64,000 nt of DNA from Armatimonadota bacterium (GCA_016223145.1 JACRPN010000021.1:62001-126000); one strand, 5' to 3'. Shown: positions 9,501 to 16,965, numbered from the stretch's first letter. Notes: generated by a model from the letters alone, not told the origin. Numbers and translations: made by a program.

Positions 9501-11120
9501 CTGCACGACGCGAGCTTGGTTCAAGCGGGCATCCGCCCGGGGGTCGGCGGCGCCGTCAAGATCAACGAACTGATCGCCCGGCGGCGGGGCAAGCCCTACT
9601 CCTTCGAGCACCCCGAACTGGAGCGCATTCTGGGACTGACCTACGGGATCATCGTGTTTCAGGAGCAGGTCGACCAACTCTTGCAGACCTTCTGTGGCTA
9701 CACCAGCGGCGAGGCCGAGGACATGCGCGAGGCGATCCACAAGCGCCGAAGTGAAGATTACGGCCGGCAAATGAAGGAGCAGATCGTGGCCAAAGTGCTC
9801 TCGAACGGCTTCAGCGCGTCCGTTGCGGAGCAGGTCTACGATTACGTCTCGGGTTTTAAGGGCTATGGGTTCGCCCAGGGCCATGCCCTCGCGTTCGCTG
9901 AGATTTCCATCCGCTCCATCTATTGCCAGCAGAACTTCCCCGCCGAGTATTTCGCGGCCCTGCTGACCGCCCAGCCGGCGGGCTATTACGGCGAGAGCAC
10001 GCTCTGCAACGAGGCACGCATTCGCGGTGTGAAGATGCTCCCTCCAGATGTGAACCTAAGCCAGGTCACCTATTCGGTCGAAGACGTGAAGTCGGACATG
10101 GATCCGAAGATCGTGCTGCCCAACGCCGCGATCCGGGTTGGACTCATGCGCGTGCAAGGGCTATCAAAGGAGACAAGGGAGAGGATCACCAGAGGTGATG
10201 GGGATGGTGAGAATTGTATGTATGGTGAGAGTGGTGAGAGTTGTCTCCGGAACGACTCTCACCATGCGTACAATCCTCACCACTCTCACCACTCTCACCA
10301 TCCTCACCAGTTCTTTTCCTTCTTCGACTTCGTCCTGCGCGTCCGACCCGACCGTGACGAGCTTGAGAACCTCATCCTTTGCGGTGCGCTGGACTCCCTG
10401 CATCCCAACCGCCGAGCCCTGCTCTGGGCAATCCCAAGCGCGATAGAGTTCGCGGAATTGCACGGGGCGATGCACGATGCGCGAATAAAGAGAAGTGGTT
10501 CTCAGGTGGTCGGGTTGTCAGGTCTTCCGGTCCGGCCTGAAAACCCAACACCCGAGAACCTGAACACCCCAGCACGTCGTAAACCGTCAATCTCAAATCG
10601 TAAATCCGAAATTCCCCTCCCCCTCTCCTTCCCCGAACCCGAACTCCCCACAGGCATCGAGGACTTCTCAGAAGCTGAGAAGGCGGTCTTTGAGCGCAGT
10701 CTCCTGGGCCTCGACGTCGAGCGGCACCTGATGGCGTTTGAACGGGAGCGAGTACGAAACCGTGGCGGGATCACCTGCCTTGAAGCGAAATCTCTCGCAC
10801 CCGGCCGCAAAACGATCGTCGTCGGCAACCCGATCCGGCTGCGCTTCCCACCGACGCCCAGCGGAAAGCGCGTGGTGTTTTTCGACCTGGAAGACGAAAC
10901 GGGGCTCCTGAATGTGACTTGCTTCGACGCCACGTACCGGCGGGATGGGCACGCCATCGTGTGCTCACCTTACGTGACGCTGATTGGTGTGGCACAGGAT
11001 CGAGACGGCCACACGGCCTTCCTGGCGCAGAGGGTCTTCCCCTATCACCCCGTCCTCGGCAAGCTCACCCCCGCCGATACGGCGCTACCCCTCACCACGG
11101 CCGATTTCTTAGCGCAATAA
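6513..11120 (+). CDS. dnaE2: Error-prone DNA polymerase III alpha subunit DnaE2/ImuC with in-frame repeat insertions
   Basis: Translesion polymerase of the ImuB/DnaE2 mutasome. The PHP domain begins near residue 270 (YAPLHLYTG), the palm carries GRGSVVDS and the acidic PDIDVDF (Asp 661/663/665) with the third Asp in KFDIL (865), then YGIIVFQEQV, the HhH region and a C-terminal OB-fold near 1410-1500. At 1535 residues it is some 400 longer than usual DnaE2 (about 1050-1150). Much of the excess is repeat-like, low-complexity inserts at about residues 101-166, 805-846, 882-949, 1227-1267 and 1328-1369, whose DNA matches intergenic repeat families in this window. Catalytic motifs are intact and no stop interrupts the frame. 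A short N-terminal segment with GEWW (residues 14-50) precedes the first insert. Confidence 0.92.
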   Translation: MDPKDRKQPPDNTLLARWRETGEWWSGAPQLEFARYLDGRGIRREKSREGPSIGQFRSTPPKPEDQDYHDEWNLRLKKTRDEKVAKACGLIPKERILEDEATSPHRGEVGERSEPGEGGMGPRSQVRGPGPEGKQGQRDEGTKGRNPTSPHRGEVGERSEPGEGGMQSPRERKKEETLSIGEALTPYGVSRKEVGRARRLGTLTELSPQHAIRTSKLHSVSNSTKPLERNSRGALPRPKGRPAGAKGEALDRGAQSEPSPEGTTRLTLPYAPLHLYTGYAFGRGTMLAEEIPLICAAAGIKVAAIADPFALTGCVEFVKRSKASGIKPLVGASVQLPEGGWLVLIAKTKVGYQSLSELLSACHLDEPRQFPMATWSRLQRYSRDLICLTGGDIGPLDRLLVQGQLPEAQKLVERLCEIYGRSNVAIEIEMSYLPWQIVANRRLLELAEACEVLPVAGGCITHARPQHFPAQDMLVCAETLCTVDEIIGRKLQREASQPQLDPRPERAINAERYLRTPAEMTRLFVDRPDLLENTLRIADRCEDDVLPGRTRLPEIFPDPCHALREITLAGAHQHYGTMQPRLKRRIEQELSRINALNFADHFLAIWDACNWAREQGIQFSGRGSVVDSAVAYCLGLSRIDAFKHNLHFDRFLPADGSKRPDIDVDFEARRRDDVRLYFARKYGEDRVAGISAIGAYCTRGIIREVGKALGLPNETIGFLAKKVHGGIPPDQLESALTSRPELAGSGIPKERFRWVFELSERLMDIPRNMRSHSSGLLLSSRPIRETAPLLWSASPFSMERIPSNGDQVFRFSGFQDYSAAIAHSDDRHLAPEHLSTQNLNTTSSPLFPIIQWDKRSAKHFFDKFDILCLRGQDVLSGTQERIRLRARSEVRCPRSEASRSEESDRHPLCDSQIKSVSGESHSRFLASLGMTPAPIPSPQHPAPNTQHHPYADFSVERLPTDDEETYRAMRSGELIGIPQSASPAMRQAHIRLRTQDLHDASLVQAGIRPGVGGAVKINELIARRRGKPYSFEHPELERILGLTYGIIVFQEQVDQLLQTFCGYTSGEAEDMREAIHKRRSEDYGRQMKEQIVAKVLSNGFSASVAEQVYDYVSGFKGYGFAQGHALAFAEISIRSIYCQQNFPAEYFAALLTAQPAGYYGESTLCNEARIRGVKMLPPDVNLSQVTYSVEDVKSDMDPKIVLPNAAIRVGLMRVQGLSKETRERITRGDGDGENCMYGESGESCLRNDSHHAYNPHHSHHSHHPHQFFSFFDFVLRVRPDRDELENLILCGALDSLHPNRRALLWAIPSAIEFAELHGAMHDARIKRSGSQVVGLSGLPVRPENPTPENLNTPARRKPSISNRKSEIPLPLSFPEPELPTGIEDFSEAEKAVFERSLLGLDVERHLMAFERERVRNRGGITCLEAKSLAPGRKTIVVGNPIRLRFPPTPSGKRVVFFDLEDETGLLNVTCFDATYRRDGHAIVCSPYVTLIGVAQDRDGHTAFLAQRVFPYHPVLGKLTPADTALPLTTADFLAQ
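6814..7010 (+). repeat. Two exact 59-bp repeat copies (family A) inside dnaE2
   Basis: Bases 6814-6872 and 6952-7010 are identical over 59 bp. They are 138 bp apart (46 codons), so both are read in the same frame, as TSPHRGEVGERSEPGEGGM. Between them is a family B tract built from GGGACAAAGGGAC units (6913-6949). Diverged copies of family A lie between genes at 28947-29025 and 44749-44830, both in reverse orientation. Confidence 0.9.
8925..9050 (+). repeat. CAGGTTTTCAGG-type inverted repeat (family C) inside dnaE2
   Basis: Tandem GGTTTTCA units on the left face CCTGAGCACC and AACCTGAACACC units on the right, so the RNA could fold into a long imperfect hairpin. It is translated in frame within residues 805-846. 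The same family lies between genes at 20998-21088 and again in dnaE2 at 10494-10590. Confidence 0.8.
9156..9357 (+). repeat. Composite hairpin repeat (GCGAAGCGAGGAATCTG/CAGATTCCTCGCTTCGC) inside dnaE2
   Basis: The left arm GCGAAGCGAGGAATCTG and the right arm CAGATTCCTCGCTTCGC are exact reverse complements about 60 bases apart. They are followed by tandem CCCAGCACCCAGCACC units at 9323-9355. The segment is translated in frame (residues 882-949) just after the third catalytic aspartate region. Confidence 0.8.
10191..10311 (+). repeat. GTGAGAGT/ACTCTCAC inverted repeat (family D) inside dnaE2
   Basis: GGTGAGAGTGGTGAGAG-type units are followed by their complement, CTCACCACTCTCACC-type units, giving a histidine-rich in-frame insert (residues 1227-1267). 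The same units occupy the gap upstream of hslU (20401-20670). Confidence 0.8.
10494..10617 (+). repeat. Second family C inverted repeat inside dnaE2
   Basis: CTCAGGTGGTCGGG and GTCAGGTCTTCCGG units face CCTGAAAACCCAACACC and GAACCTGAACACCCC units. The segment is translated in frame (residues 1328-1369) between the HhH region and the C-terminal OB-fold. Confidence 0.75.
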
Positions 11121-11135
11121 GCTCCCGACACCCGG

Positions 11136-12098
11136 TCACGACCTTAGTCGAAATCCAAGTCTGCGCGCCGAAATCCCCACTACACAAACACCCAGTGCCG
11201 ATCCAAGCACGATCAGACCCCAACCCAGTGGCGCATTTCGTTGCTCATTTTGTGCCTTATCCGAGACCTCAACCAATTTCCACGATCCGTCCGGCTGTAC
11301 CAAGTAATGCTTTCCCTCCTCGATCAGTCCGATTGTGGACCCAGGCGGAAAGGCAGGTTCAAACGCCCTACCATCAACCGGCCTGAAACTAACCTTGTCC
11401 ACGACCAACGTACATGCATAAAGAGGTTTTCCCGGATCGCTCCTATGATACGACTTGAACTCGACCTTCTCAGGGAAACCACTCCCTAAGCGCGAAATGA
11501 CCCTATGTTCCAACACGACGTCGTTTGGCCCGGACCGGCCGACCCGAACGACATCAGGTGTCTTTTGAGAGGCAAATTCGACTTCCAGCAAACGCTCGCG
11601 AGGAAGTCGAGCAGTAAGGCGCTCGCCGCCGTTCTTGAGCCGCATCACAGTTGGCCGCGGCCCAATAGCATCAATAAGGGATCCCGACCCAAAGCGCAAG
11701 AATGTCTCGATCGGTGACCGGCTCGAATGTCGGCGATTGCCAATTGCTGCGCTAACAGCCCCATTCGGATCCTCTGGATTGACGCCAATGGAAACGGACC
11801 TCTCGTCAGCAAAGATATCGATCATCGGTGGCAGCTCGGCTCGCTCCCTGAGGCTAGCATCCAGAGGCGTCCTGACGCATAGTTCATCGTTGCCTCTGTA
11901 TTTTAGCTGCACATGCCAATTGGTGATTGATGGCTTCTCACCGTATGTGTGCTCAATCATCCAGTACGACAGGTCGCCGGCATTCCAGGACTCGACGGCC
12001 TCGCGCCATGCCCTGATCCGATCGCCTGCCATCGCGAACGGCAAGGTAGCAGCTGTTAGGCAACAGAGAAGTAATCCCCGACAGAGATTTGTCCTCAT
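11136..12098 (-). CDS. Exported hypothetical protein with C-terminal membrane anchor
   Basis: I do not recognise a family. ATG 12098 begins a signal peptide (MRTNLCRGLLLCCLTAATLP, cleavage likely near AMA) and has a G-rich stretch upstream. The mature part is about 260 residues, rich in beta-type segments, and resembles in style the outer-membrane-lipoprotein-sorting LolA/LolB-like fold (FRLRFGSGSLIDAIG, then a region ending in PVDGRAFEPAFP), but this is only impression. One hydrophobic segment near the C-terminus (WGLIVLGSALGVCVVGISA) should anchor it with a short basic tail. It is convergent with dnaE2, 15 bases away. Confidence 0.6.
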   Translation of the reverse strand: MRTNLCRGLLLCCLTAATLPFAMAGDRIRAWREAVESWNAGDLSYWMIEHTYGEKPSITNWHVQLKYRGNDELCVRTPLDASLRERAELPPMIDIFADERSVSIGVNPEDPNGAVSAAIGNRRHSSRSPIETFLRFGSGSLIDAIGPRPTVMRLKNGGERLTARLPRERLLEVEFASQKTPDVVRVGRSGPNDVVLEHRVISRLGSGFPEKVEFKSYHRSDPGKPLYACTLVVDKVSFRPVDGRAFEPAFPPGSTIGLIEEGKHYLVQPDGSWKLVEVSDKAQNEQRNAPLGWGLIVLGSALGVCVVGISARRLGFRLRS

Positions 12099-12398
12099 AT
12101 CCCGACCCCCTATAGACCGCAGCAATAGGCGAAAATGCAATTCGCCAGGCTTCCGGAACAGGTCGCAATCATATTACGCCGAGTCTTGGGCACTTTTCAT
12201 CCGAAAAATAGTATAGATTCCCGGATCTTTCTGATAGCTTCCCGCATCTTTTTGCGATCCAGCTCACAAACAGGGCGCAAGCGGAATAAGTCGCTAAGCG
12301 CCCAATCGCATCCGCCCCATCGCTATTTCGGCACCGTGTGGAAGGGCGCGGGTTCTCTGGGCCAGCACGCGAGTCTGTAAGCCCGAGGATCAGGACGG
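12099..12398. other. Intergenic region, nothing clear
   Basis: 300 bases between two minus-strand genes. The part near 12195-12260 is AT-richer than its surroundings and includes a loose repetition of TCCCGGATCTTT and TCCCGCATCTTT. It may hold the promoter of the 11136-12098 gene. I see no gene or strong hairpin. Confidence 0.4.
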
Positions 12399-13061
12399 CT
12401 AGTCGCTTGTCGGCACAATCCAGATGTTTCGAAAGTGGATGGGGTTTCCGTGGTTCTGAATCAGGATCGGCCCCTTATCCACCCACGGACCTTCGATCCC
12501 TGCCGTCGTGGACTTCTGGATCTCCACGTTGTTGTGGATCCGAATGCCGTTGTGCCAGACCGAGATGCGAGGCTTCTCAAGCAGCTTCCCAGCGCTGTCC
12601 AGCCGGGCCGATCGGAACACAATATCGTAGGTGTTCCACCACTCCGGCGGCACAATCGCGTCTTTGTCGGGGTCCTTCTGTCCGTAGATCGCCCCGATGC
12701 CGCCGTTCGCGTAGGTTTTGTTGTTCCAATTGTCCAAAATCTGAATCTCGTACCGGCCCTGGCTATAGACCCCGCTGTTCGCCCTGCCCTGGTCCTTGGC
12801 GTCGGCCATCAGAGGCAACCAGAACTCCAAATGCAGCCTAAAGTCCCCAAACTCCTGCTTCGTCATGATGTCCGGCTTTCCGGCTGTGACGATCATCTCG
12901 CCGTTCTCGACCTTCCATCCAAACGGCTCGTTCGTATTGCGGTGCCTCCACGCCGAAGTGTCGGTCCCATTGAAGAGAACGATGGCCCCCGGCGGCAACT
13001 GTGCGGGCTGAGGCGTTCCGAACGACATGGCGGCAAGCGCCGTGGACAACCATGCAGACAT
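12399..13061 (-). CDS. Secreted DUF1080 (3-keto-disaccharide hydrolase/LamG-like) protein
   Basis: Predicted secreted carbohydrate-active or binding protein of the DUF1080 jelly-roll family, common in Planctomycetes-like and Armatimonadota genomes. The signal peptide is MSAWLSTALAAMSFG. Family motifs are LFNGTDTSAWRH near the start, GWKVENGEMIV, the FGDFRLHLEFWLP strand, RANSGVYSQGRYEIQILDNW, and HGNPIHFRNIWIVP at the end. 220 residues, normal for a single domain. The substrate is not deducible. A second, more typical member lies at 59876-60541. Confidence 0.85.
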   Translation of the reverse strand: MSAWLSTALAAMSFGTPQPAQLPPGAIVLFNGTDTSAWRHRNTNEPFGWKVENGEMIVTAGKPDIMTKQEFGDFRLHLEFWLPLMADAKDQGRANSGVYSQGRYEIQILDNWNNKTYANGGIGAIYGQKDPDKDAIVPPEWWNTYDIVFRSARLDSAGKLLEKPRISVWHNGIRIHNNVEIQKSTTAGIEGPWVDKGPILIQNHGNPIHFRNIWIVPTSD

Positions 13062-13127
13062 GGCCCATTTTAGCGAGTGCGCAGGGGGATTGTCTCGTGT
13101 AAAGCCACAGGCGCCTGACTTTCGTAA

Positions 13128-14174
13128 CTACCAGGACGCCCGTTTCCAGACCGGCGACTGAAGCAGCCAGGTTTCCAGAGCCTTCCCGATGGTGCCGAGC
13201 GAGTTCGCCGAGCACTTGTCGGGAGTATCGGCCGTCGAATGCCACCACGAGTGGTTCGGGCCGTAGTCGAAGTCGATGAGGTCCATCGTCGGCACCCCGG
13301 CCTCGATCAGCGGGAGGTGGTCATCCTCGATCGTCGGTCCCCAACGGCTTGGAAACGCCGCCGAGAATCCTGCATTCCGCACCACGCGATAAAACGTTTG
13401 AACGAGGTCGGTCGCGTTGTTGTAGCTGTTCGGCTCGACTGGAACCGCAAGGTCCCTGTCCCCGATCATGTCGAGCAGAATTCCGTAGTGTGGCTTCGGG
13501 TTTGGCAAGTTCTTGGCAAAGTACTTGGCGCCGATGAACATCTCCTCAAGCTCGGGTCCGAGGTCCTCGCCGTCGGTCATCAGAAAGAGAACTCCAAGGT
13601 CCTTGGGCAACCGATCCTTCATCGCCCTCGCCAGTTCCAGCAGCACGGCGACACCGCTCGCACCATCGTTCGCGCCAAGGATCGGCTTCTTTTGGTTCGC
13701 TTCGACGGCGTCATAGGGGGCGTGCGGCCGAGTGTCCCAGTGCGCCAGCAAAACGACTCGCACCTTGGCGTCCTTCCAATTCTGCTCGCCGAGGATGTTC
13801 CACATCGTGTAGGTCTTCCCGTCTTCGGACCATTTGTGGGTCAGCTCCTGCAGGCGCACGTTACCACACGACTTCTTGAGTTCGTCCTGAATGAAGTCGC
13901 GGCACTTCTTGTGCTGCTCGGTTCCGGGCACGCGCGGGCCGAAATCGCACTGTTTGATCAGGTGGTCCCAAGCCTTCTTCTGATCGAAGGCATAGTCGAT
14001 CTTGGGTTTGGGGGGAGCCTGTCCGGCGGGGAAATTGAACTCGGACTCCGTTGAAAACTCGCCTGATGGCTGGCCAGGGGCGGGCGTGATGCCTTTCGAC
14101 GAGGCAGGCGTGGCGCCGCAGGCAGCACCCAGAAAGACCGCAGCCGCTAGAACGAGGACGACTGAGCCACCCAA
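13128..14174 (-). CDS. M28-family zinc peptidase / glutaminyl cyclase-like lipoprotein
   Basis: Secreted di-zinc aminopeptidase or glutaminyl-peptide cyclotransferase. Metal ligands are visible in order: HWDTRP, GANDGASG, TDGEDLG (catalytic Glu then metal ligand), DMIGDRD and the C-terminal HSWWHSTADT. A signal sequence VVLVLAAAVFLGAACG precedes the domain and may end in a lipobox cysteine. The start is uncertain: the only in-frame candidates are ATG 14264, which overlaps the upstream gene by 118 bases, and TTG 14174, which overlaps by 28; I list the latter. The DxxxD pattern and the W-rich C-terminus favour the glutaminyl-cyclase branch. Confidence 0.82.
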   Translation of the reverse strand: MGGSVVLVLAAAVFLGAACGATPASSKGITPAPGQPSGEFSTESEFNFPAGQAPPKPKIDYAFDQKKAWDHLIKQCDFGPRVPGTEQHKKCRDFIQDELKKSCGNVRLQELTHKWSEDGKTYTMWNILGEQNWKDAKVRVVLLAHWDTRPHAPYDAVEANQKKPILGANDGASGVAVLLELARAMKDRLPKDLGVLFLMTDGEDLGPELEEMFIGAKYFAKNLPNPKPHYGILLDMIGDRDLAVPVEPNSYNNATDLVQTFYRVVRNAGFSAAFPSRWGPTIEDDHLPLIEAGVPTMDLIDFDYGPNHSWWHSTADTPDKCSANSLGTIGKALETWLLQSPVWKRASW

Positions 14175-14788
14175 CGCGGCTTCGTATCGGCGGCTTTCTT
14201 TCCTGCGGCCGCCTTCTCGACGGTCATGTCCGCGACGGTTGAGACGATCTTTTGCTCGTTCCATATTTTGAAATAACCGTACCCGCCGCGAGCGAGCCCG
14301 ATGGGCATCGCGACCTGATAGTTTTTGAGGTCGTCCAGGCGCTGTCCGCTCGCCGTGATCGACTTCACGCGCTGGTTGGCCGCCCCTTCGGGGTTGAATA
14401 CGACCTCAAAGCCCGAAATCTGGAGGAACCCCCAGTAGGGCTGAGGATAGAGCGACAGCGAACGCTCGAACGCCTGCCGAACCTGGCTGCCCGTGAGCGA
14501 AACGATCACAACGCCGTCGGTGGGATAGACCAAAAGCTTGGAAAGATCATCGGCTTGGTGCTTTTTGGGGTCGAGCATCGCCGCCGCGATGAACGCGCCA
14601 TCCGCGCCTGCAACCTCCCGCAAGATGTCCGCGACATTCTGGCCGGGACCGTAGGCATCCGATTCCGGCCCCTTGCCCTGGCTTCCAGAAACAGCCTGCC
14701 CCAAGCCGATCGCCGAAGCGATCAGCAGGATCAAGAGGGCACAAACGCGGGCTTTCAATGTCGTTTCTCCGAGACAGACTCCTAGCAT
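14147..14788 (-). CDS. Stand-alone 5'-nucleotidase C-terminal-domain protein, exported
   Basis: Contains only the domain that follows the metallophosphatase in UshA-type 5'-nucleotidases. Motifs are VADILREVAGADGAFI, LLVYPTDGVVIVSLTGSQVRQAFERSL, then GFLQISGFEVVFNPEG and YQVAMPIGLARGGYGYF. ATG 14788 has CAGGAAAG upstream and begins a signal peptide (ARVCALLILLIASAIGLGQA). There is no phosphatase domain, so it is unlikely to hydrolyse nucleotides alone; it may bind nucleotides or be an adaptor. It overlaps the 5' end of the M28 peptidase gene, suggesting coupled translation. Confidence 0.75.
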   Translation of the reverse strand: MLGVCLGETTLKARVCALLILLIASAIGLGQAVSGSQGKGPESDAYGPGQNVADILREVAGADGAFIAAAMLDPKKHQADDLSKLLVYPTDGVVIVSLTGSQVRQAFERSLSLYPQPYWGFLQISGFEVVFNPEGAANQRVKSITASGQRLDDLKNYQVAMPIGLARGGYGYFKIWNEQKIVSTVADMTVEKAAAGKKAADTKPRWVAQSSSF

Positions 14789-14917
14789 GATACGCTTTCC
14801 TGACCCCAAAGTTACGCCACAAGCGGGACCATTAGCGGTCAATTCTCCGCCAAGGACTGCCACAGATTCAGGCCAAGTCCCCGGCTGTTTCCGACCATTC
14901 CGCCAGGATTCGCCGGA

Positions 14918-15733
14918 CTAGGCCGCGCGCTTCGCGCCGAACCCGAACACGCCGAGGAACCTGTCGGCCAGGCTCGTCTTCTGAGCGGGCGCCTGGCTTG
15001 CGGTTCCCGCCACGGCGGCGGCGAGGCGCGCCACGTCGCGAGAGGCCGCGCCGGTCGGGTTCGCCAGCGCAAAAGGCTTTCTCTGCCGTGTGCAGGCGGC
15101 GGCCTGAGGGTCCATCCGCACGAAGCCCGCCATGTCGAACGACTTGCCCAAAAATTGGTTCGCGATGGAGTAAAGCTTGGCGTATACCGATCGGGCCTCC
15201 GATTCGTCCGTCGCCAAGTTCACGATCACTCGGACCTTCGCGTTCGGCGTATGGCCCCAGAGAACCTTCGCGGTGGCATAGGCGTCCACCATGCTGCTCG
15301 GGTCTGGTGTGACCACCAGCAAGACCTCGTCTGCGGCCTGCAGAAAGGCCATGACATTCTGGTCGATCCCGGCGCCGGTGTCGAAGATCAAGAAGTCCGT
15401 CTGAGCTTCAAGATCGCTGAGCTCGCTCAAGAAGGTGTTGAGGTGCCGTTGGTCCAGGTTGACCAAGGACTCGACGCCCGAGCCTCCCGCGATGAATTTG
15501 ACGCCGGCTGGGCCTTCCGCCATGGATTCGATGAGCCGCACCTGCCCTGCGAGCACCTGCTCCAGGGTGTGGGCAGGCTTCGTGCCAAGCATGACGTCGA
15601 GGTTCGCAAGGCCGAGGTCCGCGTCGAAGAGTACGACGCGCTTCCCCGACTGAGAAAGCGTGATGCCGAGGTTCGTGGAGATGCTGGTCTTGCCGACGCC
15701 GCCCTTGCCGCTCGTAATCGCAATCGTTTTCAT
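14918..15733 (-). CDS. MinD/FlhG-like ParA-family ATPase
   Basis: P-loop ATPase that positions polar or membrane machines. The deviant Walker A is ITSGKGGVGKTSISTNLG near the N-terminus, with the switch I region DADLGLANLDVMLG and Walker B FLIFDTGAGIDQNV; the gene continues with PDPSSMVDAYATAK as in FlhG/YlxH. 271 residues. The C-terminus (LADRFLGVFGFGAK) could form an amphipathic membrane-targeting helix. ATG 15733 overlaps the stop of the upstream MshEN gene by 4 bases, so the two are translationally coupled. No flagellar genes are nearby except a FlgM-like gene, so a role in pilus positioning is inferred. Confidence 0.85.
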   Translation of the reverse strand: MKTIAITSGKGGVGKTSISTNLGITLSQSGKRVVLFDADLGLANLDVMLGTKPAHTLEQVLAGQVRLIESMAEGPAGVKFIAGGSGVESLVNLDQRHLNTFLSELSDLEAQTDFLIFDTGAGIDQNVMAFLQAADEVLLVVTPDPSSMVDAYATAKVLWGHTPNAKVRVIVNLATDESEARSVYAKLYSIANQFLGKSFDMAGFVRMDPQAAACTRQRKPFALANPTGAASRDVARLAAAVAGTASQAPAQKTSLADRFLGVFGFGAKRAA

Positions 15734-16965
15734 GCGGCCTCCCTTCGGCCAAACAGTCGCGACCAGAACGACCGCGACGGCTGAATGACGTTGGTGGACT
15801 GTTCGAGCAGGGCATCGCGATCGTAGGCCGCCGAACTCCCAGCCTGGGTGGAAACCTGCCAGGTACAGGAGGCCAGGGCCTGGGCCACTTGTACGGCTGC
15901 AGCGAACCTGTCGGGGTTTGAAGGGTCGCATCGCTCCATCGTCTCTCGGAGCTTTTGGGGCAGCGCCTCAAGGAGCGCGGCGGCCTGGCTGCCGCTCGAA
16001 AGCCCGGTCAGGCACTCCCGCAGCAGCGACCCTAGCGCCGCCACCTCGACCATCTCGTCGCCTTCGACGCTGGGAGCGCCCCAGAACGGGGCCAGAAGCG
16101 GCCCGTTCGCTGTGACTAGAATGTTGCTGGCGTGGATCAACCCGCAGCCGCTTGTGGCGCGGAGAAGCTGATCGCTGACCTCCGCCATGCGGGCGACGAT
16201 CTGGGCGGACTCCACGGCTGACCGGGGGCCGCGCGTGCGGATCATCAAGCCCAGGTTCTCGCCCTCAAGGCGCGGCATCACAACCCACCCAAACCCGTTG
16301 AACTCAAAGAAATCGTAGACCTCCGCGATCCAGTCCGACGAGACGGAAGCGAGCTTCTTGGCGCGTCGGAGGACCTCTGCGGTCTCCATATCGCCGATCA
16401 GTGTGACGGCGCGGCTCAGGACGCTGTCGACGGCGTCGTACTGCACGCTCGTGCCGATCTGCCGTCGGCGCTTGACGTTCTCGAACCGCTCGGGCAGCGG
16501 CGTCTCAATGGGCGTTGCCTCAGGCTCGACGCTCAGGCCGTAGGCCTTGGCGATCGCCTCGCGGAGCGACGACTCTGTCGCGACGGCAAGCTTGATGCGG
16601 TGCCCAGAGAGCATCGTCGCCACATCGGTGCCATAAACGTCCAGCGGGTCGCAGATCGCGCAAAACATGACGCCTTCGGTGGCGGAAACCGGAAGAACCA
16701 TGTGTCTCATCGCCATCTCGGGCGAAATGCACTGAAGGGCTTCGGACATCGGTTCGAGCGTCGCGGCGTCGACGAACGCGTAACCGTATTGGTCGGCGAG
16801 CGCTTCGGCAATTTCAAATTCAGTCACGAACCCGCGTTCAACCAGGATTTCGCCCAACCGCCGTCGGCAGGTCTGCTGCGCCGCGAGGGCTACCTGAAGT
16901 TGAAGGTTCGTGATCGAGCCGCGCTCAATGAGCAGCTCGCCCAGCTTGGTGTAGAGACCGATCAT
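15730..16965 (-). CDS. MshEN c-di-GMP-sensor domain fused to a pseudokinase
   Basis: Residues 5-145 form an MshEN domain with both c-di-GMP-binding repeats intact: LGELLIERG...LQVALAAQQ (8-31) and RRLGEILVERG...AEALADQ (35-59). Residues 168-375 match a Hanks-type kinase in outline (SVQYDAVDSVLSRAVTLI, then EVYDFFEFNGFGWVVMPRLEGENL). The catalytic residues are gone: no VAIK lysine (AVTLI), HRD replaced and shortened (GLIHASNILV, 275-284), and DFG replaced by PFWGA. ATG 16965 has AGGAG 8 bases upstream; an in-frame TTG 6 bases earlier is too close to it. The stop overlaps the MinD-like gene by 4 bases. Function inferred: a c-di-GMP-responsive scaffold for that ATPase. Confidence 0.78.
   Translation of the reverse strand: MIGLYTKLGELLIERGSITNLQLQVALAAQQTCRRRLGEILVERGFVTEFEIAEALADQYGYAFVDAATLEPMSEALQCISPEMAMRHMVLPVSATEGVMFCAICDPLDVYGTDVATMLSGHRIKLAVATESSLREAIAKAYGLSVEPEATPIETPLPERFENVKRRRQIGTSVQYDAVDSVLSRAVTLIGDMETAEVLRRAKKLASVSSDWIAEVYDFFEFNGFGWVVMPRLEGENLGLMIRTRGPRSAVESAQIVARMAEVSDQLLRATSGCGLIHASNILVTANGPLLAPFWGAPSVEGDEMVEVAALGSLLRECLTGLSSGSQAAALLEALPQKLRETMERCDPSNPDRFAAAVQVAQALASCTWQVSTQAGSSAAYDRDALLEQSTNVIQPSRSFWSRLFGRREAA

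Noticed and set aside
6814-10617. Inteins in DnaE2
   Set aside because: The inserts are short, repetitive and lack intein splice motifs (no N-terminal Cys/Ser block or HN-Cys junction); repeat invasion explains them better.
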